Of a stretch of DNA of 64,000 nt, positions 10,926-20,211 are shown piece after piece. The stretch's first letter is position 1. Every line of letters starts with the position of its first letter. This DNA comes from an uncultured Woeseiaceae bacterium (lineage in GTDB: Bacteria; Pseudomonadota; Gammaproteobacteria; Steroidobacterales; Woeseiaceae). The notes beneath the pieces are model-generated. The model was not told the DNA's origin. It searched no databases and was given only the letters and a program-made list of their open reading frames with translations. The stretch covers positions 1 to 64,000 of the forward strand of contig CAJQPL010000031.1 of assembly GCA_905480215.1 (NCBI GenBank), given 5' to 3'. The position numbers were made by a program, and so were the translations under genes.

Positions 10926-12131
10926 TCAGGTTTCATCGGCTTCGTCAGAAACGTCGGGGGCACTGCGTTTAGAGCGATCCTGGACAACAGTGAATGCTGC
11001 CAGTGTTCCATCATCACTTTGCACGTACAGTGTGTTTGCAACTACCAACGGGTAGTTACTTATGGCTTTTCTACCCAGGCGCATACGCGCGACCGCAGTG
11101 CCGTCGATGCTACTGAAAAAGTGCAGATAGCCCTCAAAATCACCGACTACAACCGCAGTATGAAATGGCATTGGCAAGGTCGGATCGCGACGCAACAAAT
11201 CATCATTACGCCAGATCTCCGCGCCATTATTGCGGCTCATCGCGACTAGCTCTCCATCTTCGCGCGTTGTATACACGCTGTTCCAGTCTGCAGAGACGCC
11301 GACCTGAGTCGAAATTTCACGCGCCCAAAGTACCTGGCCCGACTCAGCTGCAAGCGAAGTAACTCGGCCTTGATAACCCGCCGCATAGATATCCTGACCA
11401 ACCGACGCAATTGAACCATCCACGTCAGCGAGGCGATCCAGATCCGAACGACCTGTTGGCATTGACAGCATTGAATCCCATTCAATATCACCAGATTCCA
11501 AGTCAACCGCGAGCAAACGCCCGTTATCGAAACCTGCGATGACGTTGCCGCCAACCAGTACTGGTGACGAAGCACCACGCATCGTCAACGCCGGCACGCT
11601 CTGCTCCAACTCCCACTTTTGTTTACCGTCAAACAGCGATAAAGCCCGCAGTCGATTATCGATGGTTTGCGCAATGACAACGCCTTCGCTGATTAACGGC
11701 TGCGCGAGCGTTTCGCCACCAACAAATACACGCCATGTCTCAACGCCAGTCTTGGCATCAAGCAAGATAACATTGCCATTCTTGGACGCCACAGCCACGG
11801 CGCCTTCACCGACCCCCGGTCCAGCCGATAACTCGATCTCGAGTTTGATTTTCCAACGTTGCTTGCCGGAAACGGCATCTACGGCAATAACATTGCCATC
11901 CTGGCTAGCGGCGTAAATATTACTGCCGTCAGTTGCCGGTCGTAAGCCGACCAGCAAAAATTCGGCACTACCACCAACTTTGGAGCTCCACAGCTTCTTT
12001 ATATTTAGAGTGTTAGTGAGCTTGAGCAACTCTTTAGGCTCAAGTTTTTCTTCCTCGTCGCCAAAAATCCCACAGGACGACGACAGCAACATAGCTGCTA
12101 GCAGGCCGATCATGCGTAGGGCATTATTCAC
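10926..12131 (-). CDS. bamB: Outer-membrane assembly lipoprotein BamB
   Basis: 401-residue BamB, the beta-propeller lipoprotein of the BAM complex that inserts outer-membrane proteins. A lipoprotein signal ends LLSSSCGIFG with the lipidated Cys about residue 20. Repeated PQQ-like blades follow (IYAASQDGNVIAVDAVSGKQ, VAVASKNGNVILLDAKTG, VIAGFDNGRLLAVDLESG). Length matches the family. Its ATG overlaps the yfgM stop by four bases, the standard yfgM-bamB-der order. Confidence 0.95.
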   Translation of the reverse strand: MNNALRMIGLLAAMLLSSSCGIFGDEEEKLEPKELLKLTNTLNIKKLWSSKVGGSAEFLLVGLRPATDGSNIYAASQDGNVIAVDAVSGKQRWKIKLEIELSAGPGVGEGAVAVASKNGNVILLDAKTGVETWRVFVGGETLAQPLISEGVVIAQTIDNRLRALSLFDGKQKWELEQSVPALTMRGASSPVLVGGNVIAGFDNGRLLAVDLESGDIEWDSMLSMPTGRSDLDRLADVDGSIASVGQDIYAAGYQGRVTSLAAESGQVLWAREISTQVGVSADWNSVYTTREDGELVAMSRNNGAEIWRNDDLLRRDPTLPMPFHTAVVVGDFEGYLHFFSSIDGTAVARMRLGRKAISNYPLVVANTLYVQSDDGTLAAFTVVQDRSKRSAPDVSDEADET

Positions 12132-12871
12132 TCAACGTCCTCGACCGCGGACTCCTCATCGGCCGCATCAATGAGTTCGACAGCAGGCGACAACTCAGGT
12201 TCAGCCGTCATGCCTTCAGCCGACTCTGGCTGCGCCTCAATTTGCGGCAAATCCAGCGCTTTCCATTGCACCAACTGCTGGTCAACGGTGCCCTGCGACA
12301 ATGGGTCTAGCAGAATTTTTTGGTACGCATCCTGAGCTTCGGCGATCTGGCCAAGCGCCGTGTAGGCATCCCCGAGCACCTCGCCGTATGCTGCTGCGAA
12401 GGCGTCTACATCCTGAGCTGCGAGGAGATCAACGACCTCCTGTGCTTTGTCCTGATATAACAAGATTCGAGCCAGACGAAGACGGGCTACATGGCGCAAT
12501 TCTTCGTCAGCGTCACTGTCAACGACAGCCGACAAGGCATCCGCCGCATCCTGATCCCGATTCTTGTCCATATAGAGTCGCGCCATCGCCAAACCAGACT
12601 GACCGGCATAGCTCGTTTTGGCGTAGCTGTTCTGCAACTCGTAGGCCGTTGCTTCTGCGGCGTCAAGATCGCCATCAACAACCTGAACTACGAGCGTCTC
12701 ATACGCGACAGAAGCTTCGAGTTGCGCTTGCAACTGGTTGGCCTGATATCGGTTGGCACCGAACAGCAGCCCGGCGCCGATAACGATTCCGCCGATGACA
12801 TAGGCACCATATTCCGACCACCAGCTTCGAAATTGATCAATTTGTTCTTTTTCTGAAAGTAGATCGTCCAC
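12128..12871 (-). CDS. yfgM: YfgM-like periplasmic TPR membrane protein
   Basis: 247 residues with one N-terminal membrane helix (YVIGGIVIGAGLLFGANRY) and a periplasmic TPR-like domain rich in alanine and aspartate. YfgM associates with the SecYEG-PpiD translocon in E. coli. The start is a GTG at 12871 (VDDLLSEKEQIDQF). The C-terminal about 40 residues are very acidic and low-complexity, longer than in E. coli. It lies 10 bases after hisS and overlaps bamB. Confidence 0.9.
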   Translation of the reverse strand: MDDLLSEKEQIDQFRSWWSEYGAYVIGGIVIGAGLLFGANRYQANQLQAQLEASVAYETLVVQVVDGDLDAAEATAYELQNSYAKTSYAGQSGLAMARLYMDKNRDQDAADALSAVVDSDADEELRHVARLRLARILLYQDKAQEVVDLLAAQDVDAFAAAYGEVLGDAYTALGQIAEAQDAYQKILLDPLSQGTVDQQLVQWKALDLPQIEAQPESAEGMTAEPELSPAVELIDAADEESAVEDVE

Positions 12872-12881
12872 AAAACTGCCC

Positions 12882-14183
12882 TTAACTTAGTTGTCTTTTA
12901 AGCGTTGCCGCCAACTCGTCCAACGCCACGGTCGTTTGTTCATCCGCGTTGCGCATTGGTTTGATCCCTATCCGACCCTCGGCAAGCTCCTGCTCGCCAA
13001 GGATCAACGCAAACTCTGCGCCGCTTTTATCTGCGCGCTTCATTTGCGATTTAAAACTACCTCCACCGAGATTCATTTCGATCCGAATCCCTGCAAGCTC
13101 ATCGCGTAACTCTTCTGCCAACGCAAATGCCCGCCGCACTGTTCCCTCGCCCAGCGCCGCAAGATACACATCGGCATTTGCCGCCGGAGTCTCGCCGCCG
13201 CAGGCTTCATACAAGGCCACAAAGCGTTCAATCCCCATAGCCCAGCCAACAGCAGGCGTAGTGCGACCACCGAGCTTTTCGACCAAACCATCGTAACGGC
13301 CTCCCGAACAGACCGCGCCCTGCGATCCCAGCGCATCGGTCACCCACTCGAAAACCGTGCGTGAGTAATAATCAAGCCCGCGTACCAGACGCGGATTTAC
13401 GCTGTAAGCAACTCCTGCCGCGTCCAGCAAGGACTTCAACCCCCGAAAATGCTCTGCTGAGTCTTCATCGAGGTAATCCAGCATTACCGGCGCTGCCTCG
13501 ACAATCTCGCGCATCTCCGGGTTTTTGCTGTCCAGGATCCTGAGCGGGTTTTGCTCGAGCCGGCGAATACTATCCTCATCCAGCTGATTTTTCACGCCAG
13601 AAAAGTACTCGACCAGGGCCGCACGGTAGTCGGCGCGAGCCGCGGGTGTGCCAAGCGAGTTAATTTGCAGATTGATTTTGGATATTCCGAGGCGCTGCCA
13701 CATGCGCGCGCTCATTATGATCAATTCGGCGTCGACATCCGGTCCATCGTAGCCCATGGCTTCAACATCGAACTGGTAAAACTGCCGATATCGGCCTTTC
13801 TGTGGCTTTTCGTAACGAAACATTGGCCCGGTTGTCCAAAGCTTCTGTTTCTGATTATGGAACAGGCCGTTCGTCATGCCCGCTCGCACCATGCTCGCCG
13901 TGGCTTCCGGACGTAAGGTCAGACTTTCGCCATTGCGATCAGCGAACGTATACATTTCCTTCTCGACGATATCCGTCACTTCGCCAATCGAGCGTGTGAA
14001 CAGCTCAGTATGCTCAAGCAAAGGCAAACGAATCTCGGCATAGCCATATGACTCTACGATTTCCTGCACCGCAGTTTCCAGATATCGCCAGGTTGTTGAG
14101 ACCTCGGGCAGAATATCGTTCATACCCCGAACTGCCCTGGGTTTAATACTCGCGGGCTTAGCGCTTTTGGACTTGTCGGTCAT
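12882..14183 (-). CDS. hisS: Histidyl-tRNA synthetase
   Basis: 433-residue class II synthetase that charges tRNA-His. Motif 1 region GMNDILP, motif 2 FRYEKPQKGRYRQFYQFD, the histidine-specific LVRGLDYYSRTVFEW, and motif 3 GWAMGIERF are all present. The C-terminal anticodon-binding domain follows (ALGEGTVRRAFALAEELR). Length is normal. Its ATG overlaps the rodZ stop by four bases, so translation is coupled. Confidence 0.97.
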   Translation of the reverse strand: MTDKSKSAKPASIKPRAVRGMNDILPEVSTTWRYLETAVQEIVESYGYAEIRLPLLEHTELFTRSIGEVTDIVEKEMYTFADRNGESLTLRPEATASMVRAGMTNGLFHNQKQKLWTTGPMFRYEKPQKGRYRQFYQFDVEAMGYDGPDVDAELIIMSARMWQRLGISKINLQINSLGTPAARADYRAALVEYFSGVKNQLDEDSIRRLEQNPLRILDSKNPEMREIVEAAPVMLDYLDEDSAEHFRGLKSLLDAAGVAYSVNPRLVRGLDYYSRTVFEWVTDALGSQGAVCSGGRYDGLVEKLGGRTTPAVGWAMGIERFVALYEACGGETPAANADVYLAALGEGTVRRAFALAEELRDELAGIRIEMNLGGGSFKSQMKRADKSGAEFALILGEQELAEGRIGIKPMRNADEQTTVALDELAATLKRQLS

Positions 14184-15061
14184 GGGCTTGGGATTGTCAG
14201 CCGTACCGTGCCACGTCGATCCGCCCTCGGCAGTTCAAACGCTGCGTCATTGAGCTGCAAACTGACGTTTGCCGCATCGCCAAACAAGACATTGAACGGC
14301 GCCTCACCGCTAAGGTTGACGGTACGTCCCGCCTTGCCGAGATCAAAAAACAATCGCCTTCCCTTTGCATCACTGATCTCTGTCCAGGAGTCACCGGAAT
14401 ACGTAATACTCAAACGCGTATCCGTTATATCCGCAGCGGCAGCGATGACCGGCTCTGGCTCTGGCTCTGCCTCTGGTGTCTCAACTTCGGCTGTTACTTC
14501 TGCCGTGGGCTCTTCTTCAATTGTCGCAGAAGGCATCGCAGAAGAACTCGCAGTAGCAGACTCATCAGGCCCAGTCGTTGGCGGCTCCTTTGGCAGCGGC
14601 CTGATTTGCCCGACTACAATTGCATCGGCAGCTGGTTCGGCAACTGGTTCTCGCACTGCCAACCACCAGTAGGCAGTCGCGATAATGATCACCGCCGCGA
14701 TCACCGCCAACCACGGGCCGGGAGCAATAGCCCGGCGTTGCTTCGCCCGCACCGACAGCGGCGGCTGCCCAGCTTGCGCACGCGTTAGTTCGTAGTATTC
14801 GCCCATCAAAGTGGTGTCGTCGACTTTGAGAATCTGTGCGTAGTTCTTCAGATGTCCTTTCGCAAACACCGGTGCCCCGATGACCTCGAAATCATTGCTT
14901 TCCAACGCCCTCACTTTGTATTCATCAAGGTGCAGTTCTTTAGCAATTGCGAGCACTGTTATCTGCTGCTCACGACGCGCGTGAGCAAGTCGCTCACCCG
15001 CAAACGGAGCCTGAGTCTCATCCTCTGACTCTTGCTCCTGCTTGTCGTTCTTGTCACTCAC
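14180..15061 (-). CDS. rodZ: Cell-shape protein RodZ
   Basis: 293 residues. An N-terminal Xre-type helix-turn-helix (GERLAHARREQQITVLAIAKELHLDEYKVRALE) binds MreB in the family. One membrane helix follows (WLAVIAAVIIIATAYWWLAV, about 115-134), then an acidic Pro/Glu/Ala-rich periplasmic linker and a C-terminal DUF4115 domain (SWTEISDAKGRRLFFDLGKAG). The start is a GTG at 15061 that shares its first base with the pilF stop. Placement between pilF and hisS is the usual one in Gammaproteobacteria. Confidence 0.93.
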   Translation of the reverse strand: MSDKNDKQEQESEDETQAPFAGERLAHARREQQITVLAIAKELHLDEYKVRALESNDFEVIGAPVFAKGHLKNYAQILKVDDTTLMGEYYELTRAQAGQPPLSVRAKQRRAIAPGPWLAVIAAVIIIATAYWWLAVREPVAEPAADAIVVGQIRPLPKEPPTTGPDESATASSSAMPSATIEEEPTAEVTAEVETPEAEPEPEPVIAAAADITDTRLSITYSGDSWTEISDAKGRRLFFDLGKAGRTVNLSGEAPFNVLFGDAANVSLQLNDAAFELPRADRRGTVRLTIPSP

Positions 15062-15825
15062 TAACTGGCGCCCAGCACCTTGCGCGCTTCAGGTGACGTC
15101 GGGAATTCGCGAATCAAGCGATCCTCGAACTCTGTACGACCGCGATCATTATCGAGCATGTCCTCGATTCTTGATGCCAGATACAAGACTCCGGCAGTTG
15201 TGGCACTGACTGACATAAAGCGTTGCAGAAAAGCGCGCGCACTGAGGTAGTCCTGCTGCTGAAATTTGAGCAGGCAAAGCTGCAACAGTGCCTCGCCGAA
15301 TGCCGGTTTGCGATCGAGTGCGGCGCGAAAGAATTCTTCCGCCGCCTCAAAATTCGGCTTCTGCATCATGCACACACCCGCGTTGGTCAAGGTGTTTTCG
15401 CTGGCATCATTCTCGGGGTGTTCGGCCGCCTTAGCAAAATACGTGTGCGCGCCGTCAAAGTCCTGATGCTGGCATAAGAAAACGGCGTAGGCATTCTGCA
15501 CTTCAAAATCCTTTGGCGCGACGCTGACAGCTTTTTCGTAAGCTTCCCTTGCAAGTCGCTCATTGTCCAGAGCTTCATAGGTTAAGGCCAGAGTCGTATA
15601 AGCAACTGCCATCTTTGGCTTTATCTCAACCGCCAGTTGCAGCCGATCGCGAGCCAGCTCGTAGTTGCCGGCCCGGTAATATCTGGCGCCGAGCTGATAA
15701 TTGAGCTCCGCAGCGTCATCGTCGTCGCGTTCATGTTCGGTAACCGAGCCGGTCGTCGTTGACACACAGGCCGAGCTGAGAAAAAGGCTTAACATCGCCG
15801 TGGCAATCAATTTATGCGTGTTCAT
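15061..15825 (-). CDS. pilF: Type IV pilus biogenesis lipoprotein PilF/PilW
   Basis: 254 residues with a lipoprotein signal ending LFLSSACVSTT and about six TPR repeats (NYQLGARYYRAGNYELARDR and so on). PilF is the outer-membrane pilotin that helps the PilQ secretin assemble. No other pilus gene is in the window. Length and position after rlmN are typical. The start overlaps the rlmN stop by four bases. Confidence 0.9.
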   Translation of the reverse strand: MNTHKLIATAMLSLFLSSACVSTTTGSVTEHERDDDDAAELNYQLGARYYRAGNYELARDRLQLAVEIKPKMAVAYTTLALTYEALDNERLAREAYEKAVSVAPKDFEVQNAYAVFLCQHQDFDGAHTYFAKAAEHPENDASENTLTNAGVCMMQKPNFEAAEEFFRAALDRKPAFGEALLQLCLLKFQQQDYLSARAFLQRFMSVSATTAGVLYLASRIEDMLDNDRGRTEFEDRLIREFPTSPEARKVLGAS

Positions 15826-16934
15826 GCTGATGACATCCTTTGGCCAATTCTTTTTTCGCCTAGCCGTACTTTTACCCGGTCACTAACTTTACCAGCTAGT
15901 TGACCGCATGCTGCGTTGATATCGTCGCCGCGCGTTCTGCGAGTGGTCGCCACCAGCCCGCGGTCTCTTAGTCTGGACTGGAAATGGCGAATTGTCTCTG
16001 CTGAGGAGCGCCTGAAATCTGAACCTGGAAACGGGTTAAACGGGATGAGATTCACTTTCGCCGGTTTGTTCTTTAGCAATTCCGCCAATTCATTCGCATG
16101 CGCAAGCGAATCATTAACATCGCGCAGCATGACGTACTCGAACGTAATGAACCGATTTGAGCGCTTCTTCGCGTAATCCCAGCAAGCATCCAGCAGCGTG
16201 CTGATCGGATGCAGTTTATTAATTGGCACAATCTGATTTCGCAATTCGTCATTCGGTGCATGCAGCGAAACAGCCAGCGCCACGTTGCAATCGTCGGCCA
16301 GCTTATTGATATGCGGCACGATCCCGGATGTACTGACTGTAACTCGCCGCCTCGACAAGCCGTAAGACCAGTCCGACACCAATAGTTCTAGGACAGGAAC
16401 CAGATTGCGATAGTTTGCCAATGGCTCGCCCATTCCCATGAAGACCACATTGCTTACAGCCGCTTCACCATTGCTGCGTCGCGGCAGCTCCGCGATTGCA
16501 TGCCGTACCTGGCCAATAATTTCCGCGCTACTGAGATTGCGATTAAACCCTTGCGCACCCGTAGCACAAAACGAACAGTCGAGCGCACAGCCAACCTGCG
16601 AAGATATGCACAGGGTGCCGCGATCTTCCTCGGGTATGAAGACAGTTTCGACTGATTGCCCGGAACCGCTGGCGAACAACCACTTTACGCATCCGTCATT
16701 CGCGTCATGACGCGAGCGCACGATGGGAGCAACTATTTCAGCGTTCGCGTACAGCTCTGCTCGTAGCGCTTTTGACAAGTCTGTCATCGCTTCGAAGTCG
16801 TTGACTCCACGTTGGTAAATCCACTGCAGAATCTGCCGCGCACGAAATGGCTTTTCGTTTCGTGCAACAAGAAACTGCTCGAGATCGTCTTGCGACAATC
16901 CGAGCAGATTTATCTTGTCTGTGTTGGCAGTCAC
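15822..16934 (-). CDS. rlmN: Dual-specificity 23S rRNA / tRNA adenine-C2 methyltransferase RlmN
   Basis: 370-residue radical-SAM methyltransferase for A2503 of 23S rRNA and A37 of some tRNAs. The iron-sulfur motif CALDCSFCATG is present, with FMGMGEPLANY and the late cysteine in RRTRGDDINAACGQL. The RNA-binding start (LSQDDLEQFLVARNEKPFRARQI) is intact. It lies 12 bases after ndk. Confidence 0.96.
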   Translation of the reverse strand: MTANTDKINLLGLSQDDLEQFLVARNEKPFRARQILQWIYQRGVNDFEAMTDLSKALRAELYANAEIVAPIVRSRHDANDGCVKWLFASGSGQSVETVFIPEEDRGTLCISSQVGCALDCSFCATGAQGFNRNLSSAEIIGQVRHAIAELPRRSNGEAAVSNVVFMGMGEPLANYRNLVPVLELLVSDWSYGLSRRRVTVSTSGIVPHINKLADDCNVALAVSLHAPNDELRNQIVPINKLHPISTLLDACWDYAKKRSNRFITFEYVMLRDVNDSLAHANELAELLKNKPAKVNLIPFNPFPGSDFRRSSAETIRHFQSRLRDRGLVATTRRTRGDDINAACGQLAGKVSDRVKVRLGEKRIGQRMSSA

Positions 16935-16946
16935 TGCAATTTCCCG

Positions 16947-17378
16947 CTAACGGGTCCTCGGGCAAACGCCGTCATCGCCAAAAAAGTAGGCGATTTCATC
17001 GGCTGCCGTTTCCGCCGCATCAGAGCCGTGCACGATATTTTCCTCAATACTCTCTGCGAAATCCTTACGGATCGTTCCCGGAGCAGCGTCCGCAGGATTG
17101 GTCGCGCCCATGATGTCGCGATTTTTAGCAATCGCATCTTCACCACTCAACGCCTGGACAATAACTGGTCCCGACGTCATGTAGGCGACGAGATCGTTAT
17201 AAAAAGGTCGTTCTTTGTGCACGGCGTAAAAACCGCCGGCTTGTTCTTGCGTCAGATGCATCATGCGTGCGGCAACAATGTCCAAGCCGGCTTTTTCAAA
17301 ACGGCTGTAGATTTCTCCGATCAGGTTCTTTTGTACGCCATCAGGTTTAATGATGGAGAGCGTTTGCTCAACGGCCAT
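16947..17378 (-). CDS. ndk: Nucleoside-diphosphate kinase
   Basis: 143-residue Ndk that equilibrates nucleoside tri- and diphosphates. Seen: the start [16 protein letters not shown], the phosphohistidine motif [25 protein letters not shown] and [14 protein letters not shown]. All active-site residues are present and length is normal. It sits 94 bases downstream of iscA and 12 before rlmN. Confidence 0.97.
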   Translation of the reverse strand: MAVEQTLSIIKPDGVQKNLIGEIYSRFEKAGLDIVAARMMHLTQEQAGGFYAVHKERPFYNDLVAYMTSGPVIVQALSGEDAIAKNRDIMGATNPADAAPGTIRKDFAESIEENIVHGSDAAETAADEIAYFFGDDGVCPRTR

Positions 17379-17472
17379 GTGCTAATCCTTTTTTTCGATT
17401 ATTGAGGTGATTTTTAAATCCGACGGTCGAGCCGGACATTCGATGCAAACCATGGATTCTACTACGGTACTT

Positions 17473-17796
17473 TCAGACGTTGAAGCTTTCGCCGCAGCCA
17501 CATTCGCCGGAAATATTGGGATTTCGGAAGCTGAACGCCTCGTTCAGGCCATTCTTGACGAAATCGACCTCAGTGCCATCGATGAGCTCCAATGCATCAG
17601 TCTGCACAACTACCTTGACGCCCTTGTCTTCGAATACCACGTCCGTGGCCTCAATTTCTTCCGCATAGTTGATTACATAGGAGTAGCCGGAACAGCCGGT
17701 CTGGGTAACGCCCAGCCTCAGACCCACGCTATCGTTGCGCTTCTCAAGGTAGCTGCGGACTCGATCGGCCGCAGAATCGGTGAGGGATATTGCCAT
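17473..17796 (-). CDS. iscA: Iron-sulfur cluster assembly protein IscA
   Basis: 107-residue A-type carrier that passes Fe-S clusters to apoproteins. The three ligand cysteines are intact in TGCSGYSY and ECGCGESF. The family start is the ATG at 17796 (MAISLTDSAADRV), preceded by AGGA; the open frame upstream (to 17910) is arginine-rich repeat translation. The intact IscA contrasts with the degenerate IscU-like protein before it. hscB, hscA and fdx, usually next, are absent. Confidence 0.95.
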   Translation of the reverse strand: MAISLTDSAADRVRSYLEKRNDSVGLRLGVTQTGCSGYSYVINYAEEIEATDVVFEDKGVKVVVQTDALELIDGTEVDFVKNGLNEAFSFRNPNISGECGCGESFNV

Positions 17797-17825
17797 TTCA
17801 ATCCTGTTTTGAGTTCGTTGCGTGG

Positions 17826-17865
17826 TTCTGGAGAACCTGATTCTGGAGAACCTAGTTCTGGAACG
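17826..17865. repeat. 15-base tandem repeat between the iscU-like gene and iscA
   Basis: TTCTGGAGAACCTGA at 17826 and TTCTGGAGAACCTAG at 17841, then a partial third unit TTCTGGAACG. It runs from the intergenic gap into the last codons of the IscU-like gene (17852). Probably replication slippage; a role in mRNA structure between two isc genes is possible. Confidence 0.8.
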
Positions 17866-18226
17866 TTTGGTCCTGGATAGCTTGCCCAAGCGATCGGACC
17901 GTGTCTTCAAGCACTAGTATACGTCCGGTTTTCTCTACAGGTACAGCCAGATCCCGCATTATCGGGGCACTTTTGAATTGCTTAAGGTCCGCTACGGGAC
18001 GGCCCTCAAATTGACGACAGAAAGCTTCGCAGGCGGCGATCACGTGTGGGCAGCCCCAGGTCTGGAATCGGAGTCTTAGAAGCCTGTCGTGCGCAACCTC
18101 GACCGACAGCCGAATACGCATGCCCTGGTCTTCAAAGTAGCCAATAGCACCATTCTCAACAATACCGGCGTGATCTGGCTGCGCGAAATATTCACGAACT
18201 GTCGAATTGTAAGGCTCAAGACTCAT
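17852..18226 (-). CDS. Degenerate IscU/NifU-N-like protein lacking most cluster ligands
   Basis: 124 residues aligning along the length of IscU: VREYFAQPDHAG matches the N-terminal VIDHYENPRNVG, LRFQTWGCPHVIAACEAF matches FKTYGCGSAIASSSLV, and LEDTVRSLGQAI matches the final helix. Only the middle cysteine (Cys59) remains. The first ligand region (ACGD) is FEDQG, and the His-Cys pair near the end is Gly-Arg. The HscA-binding LPPVK is VPVEK. So it keeps the fold but should not hold a 2Fe-2S cluster like IscU. It overlaps iscS by four bases, so it was kept with its partner desulfurase. Possible roles: sulfur acceptor or IscS regulator; inference only. Confidence 0.8.
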   Translation of the reverse strand: MSLEPYNSTVREYFAQPDHAGIVENGAIGYFEDQGMRIRLSVEVAHDRLLRLRFQTWGCPHVIAACEAFCRQFEGRPVADLKQFKSAPIMRDLAVPVEKTGRILVLEDTVRSLGQAIQDQTFQN

Positions 18227-19386
18227 GCCGTGATTCCCGGGGCAAGCTCACGCAAAGCCGCGACCGCCGTGATGTAGCTCTCTATCGCCACATCAATCTC
18301 ATCGTTGCTCGTCGCACGTCCCATGCTAAAGCGAATCGCAGATTGCGCATCTTTGTCGCTACGGCCAAGCGCCCGTAATACATAAGATGGTTCCTTAGAC
18401 TGCGAATTACAGGCAGATCCAGTGGCGACACAAAGCGGTTCCAAAGCCAGCAGCAAGCTTTCACCCTCAATGTCATCAACGCTGACATTCAGTATGCCCG
18501 GGTAGCCTCCCTGCTCCTGGCCATTCAGTTTGATGCCCGCGACTTCGGCAATGCCGTCCCACAATCGCTGCCGCAATTGACTGAGGTGCCGTAAGTCACC
18601 GGCATACCGCGCAGCTGCAATCGTTGCCGCTTCACCAAGACCAGCGATCAAATCGACCGGCAGCGTACCGGGGCGTAAGCGTCGCTGCTGACCGCCGCCA
18701 AACATCTGCGCTTCGAGCGCAACACCGTTGGCAACATAGAGTGCGCCGATGCCTTTAGGGCCATAAAATTTGTGCGCAGTAATGGACATCAAGTCCACTG
18801 GCAGTGTCGACAGATCCACCGAAACTTTGCCTACTGATTGCGCACCGTCAACATGAAACAAGACTTTGTGCTCTCGACAAATCGCGCCGATGCCAGCGAT
18901 GTCCTGCACAACACCCGTTTCGTTGTTGATGTGCATAATCGAAACGAGCTGCGTGTCGTCGCGAATCGCGGCTTGCAGTCGCTCTGGCGGCAAACGGCCA
19001 TCCGCATCGGGATCCAGCCAGGTCACCTCAAAGCCGCGTTTTTCAAGCGTTCGAAACACGTCGACAACCGCCTTGTGTTCTGTTCGCATCGTGAGCAGGT
19101 GCTTGCCGCGATGTTGCCGCTGCCCGGCTGCTCCCAGAATCGCCAGATTATTGGATTCTGTCGCGCCAGAGGTCCATAAGATACTCGCTGCATCGGCCTT
19201 TATCAGCGCCGCCAATTGAGTAGCTGCATGCGCAACAATTTGCGCGCTCAAGCGACCGGCGAGATGATTCGATGACGGATTGAAGTACGCCGTGTCTTGC
19301 ACCTCGCGCATACGTTCCGCGACACGCGCGTCCAGCGGCGTAGTCGCAGCATAGTCCAGATAGATGAGTTGTTTATCGGCGCTCAT
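18223..19386 (-). CDS. iscS: Cysteine desulfurase IscS
   Basis: 387-residue PLP enzyme that takes sulfur from cysteine for Fe-S clusters and thiolated tRNAs. PLP lysine 206 lies in SITAHKFYGPKG; the persulfide loop ATGSACNSQSKEPSYVL carries Cys326. The start YLDYAATTPLD is typical. Its ATG shares one base with the trmJ stop (TAATG). There is no iscR between trmJ and iscS, so control by IscR from within the operon is not possible here. Confidence 0.95.
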   Translation of the reverse strand: MSADKQLIYLDYAATTPLDARVAERMREVQDTAYFNPSSNHLAGRLSAQIVAHAATQLAALIKADAASILWTSGATESNNLAILGAAGQRQHRGKHLLTMRTEHKAVVDVFRTLEKRGFEVTWLDPDADGRLPPERLQAAIRDDTQLVSIMHINNETGVVQDIAGIGAICREHKVLFHVDGAQSVGKVSVDLSTLPVDLMSITAHKFYGPKGIGALYVANGVALEAQMFGGGQQRRLRPGTLPVDLIAGLGEAATIAAARYAGDLRHLSQLRQRLWDGIAEVAGIKLNGQEQGGYPGILNVSVDDIEGESLLLALEPLCVATGSACNSQSKEPSYVLRALGRSDKDAQSAIRFSMGRATSNDEIDVAIESYITAVAALRELAPGITA

Positions 19387-20102
19387 TAACTTGAATCACG
19401 GCTTCTGTCGATCGCTGTCAAAATGCCGCGCAGAATATTAATGTCATTCTTGTCTGGTCTGGCGCGAATATACAAGCGTCGCAAACGCCGCATCAGGAAG
19501 CGTGGATTTTCAGGGTCAAGGAACCGAATGTCCTGCAACACTTGTTCGAGGTGGGTATAGAAATGCTCCATCTCCTCACCGCTTGCGGGCGGCGCTTCAC
19601 TTTCAAAACCTGGGCCCCTATCGATTGTGCTTGCGACGCGTAATTCGTAAGTCAGGACCTGTACCGCCATACCCAGATTCAGCGAGCTAAAATCCGGATC
19701 GGTCGGAATCGTCAACAGCGTATGGCAAAGATCAAGATCGTCATTGTGCAGGCCACTTTTCTCAGGCCCAAAGACGGCCGCCACGTTACCTTGTTTGCTC
19801 TCCAGCAGCAGGCGTTCCGCGCAATCCCGGGGGCCCATGGTGGGCCAGTTAATGGTCCGCGCTCTAGCACTCGCTCCCGCAACATAGACACAATCTGTGA
19901 GTGCTTCTGCCAGGGTCGATACCACTCGGGTGGATTCGAGGATGTCCGTCGCCCCAGAAGCTCGCACGGTAGCGTCTTCATGCGGAAAATAGCGGGGCTT
20001 GACCAGCACAAGGTCACTAAGCCCCATATTTTTCATCGCACGCGCTACAGCGCCGATATTTCCGGGGTGCGTGGTGCCGACGAGAACAATTCGAATGGAC
20101 AT
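19386..20102 (-). CDS. trmJ: tRNA (cytidine/uridine-2'-O) methyltransferase TrmJ
   Basis: 238-residue SPOUT methyltransferase that modifies position 32 of tRNAs. Seen: the start IRIVLVGTTHPGNIGAVARAMKNMG, AAVFGPEKSGL, and the knot segment IPTDPDFSSLNLGMAVQVLTYELR. Length is normal. It is the first gene of the leftward run and lies next to isc genes as in E. coli. It is divergent from suhB across 109 bases. Confidence 0.95.
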   Translation of the reverse strand: MSIRIVLVGTTHPGNIGAVARAMKNMGLSDLVLVKPRYFPHEDATVRASGATDILESTRVVSTLAEALTDCVYVAGASARARTINWPTMGPRDCAERLLLESKQGNVAAVFGPEKSGLHNDDLDLCHTLLTIPTDPDFSSLNLGMAVQVLTYELRVASTIDRGPGFESEAPPASGEEMEHFYTHLEQVLQDIRFLDPENPRFLMRRLRRLYIRARPDKNDINILRGILTAIDRSRDSS

Positions 20103-20156
20103 GTTATTGGGACAGTTCGCTAAAAGTCCGGTATTCTACCGCCCCGATGGCGCCAG

Positions 20157-20172
20157 CTGACAGCTTTGTCAG
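20157..20172. promoter_or_regulatory. Inverted repeat in the trmJ-suhB divergent gap
   Basis: CTGACA-GCTT-TGTCAG, a perfect six-base inverted repeat between two divergent starts. It could be an operator or a weak hairpin. No regulator can be assigned. Confidence 0.3.
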
Positions 20173-20211
20173 CAATTGGCCCAAGTTCTTTTACATTGAT
20201 GGAATCGTTTA

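Noticed and set aside
17407..17880. 157-residue forward reading frame across iscA
   Set aside because: Antisense shadow of iscA, which has the full family motif set on the other strand; no family match for the forward product.
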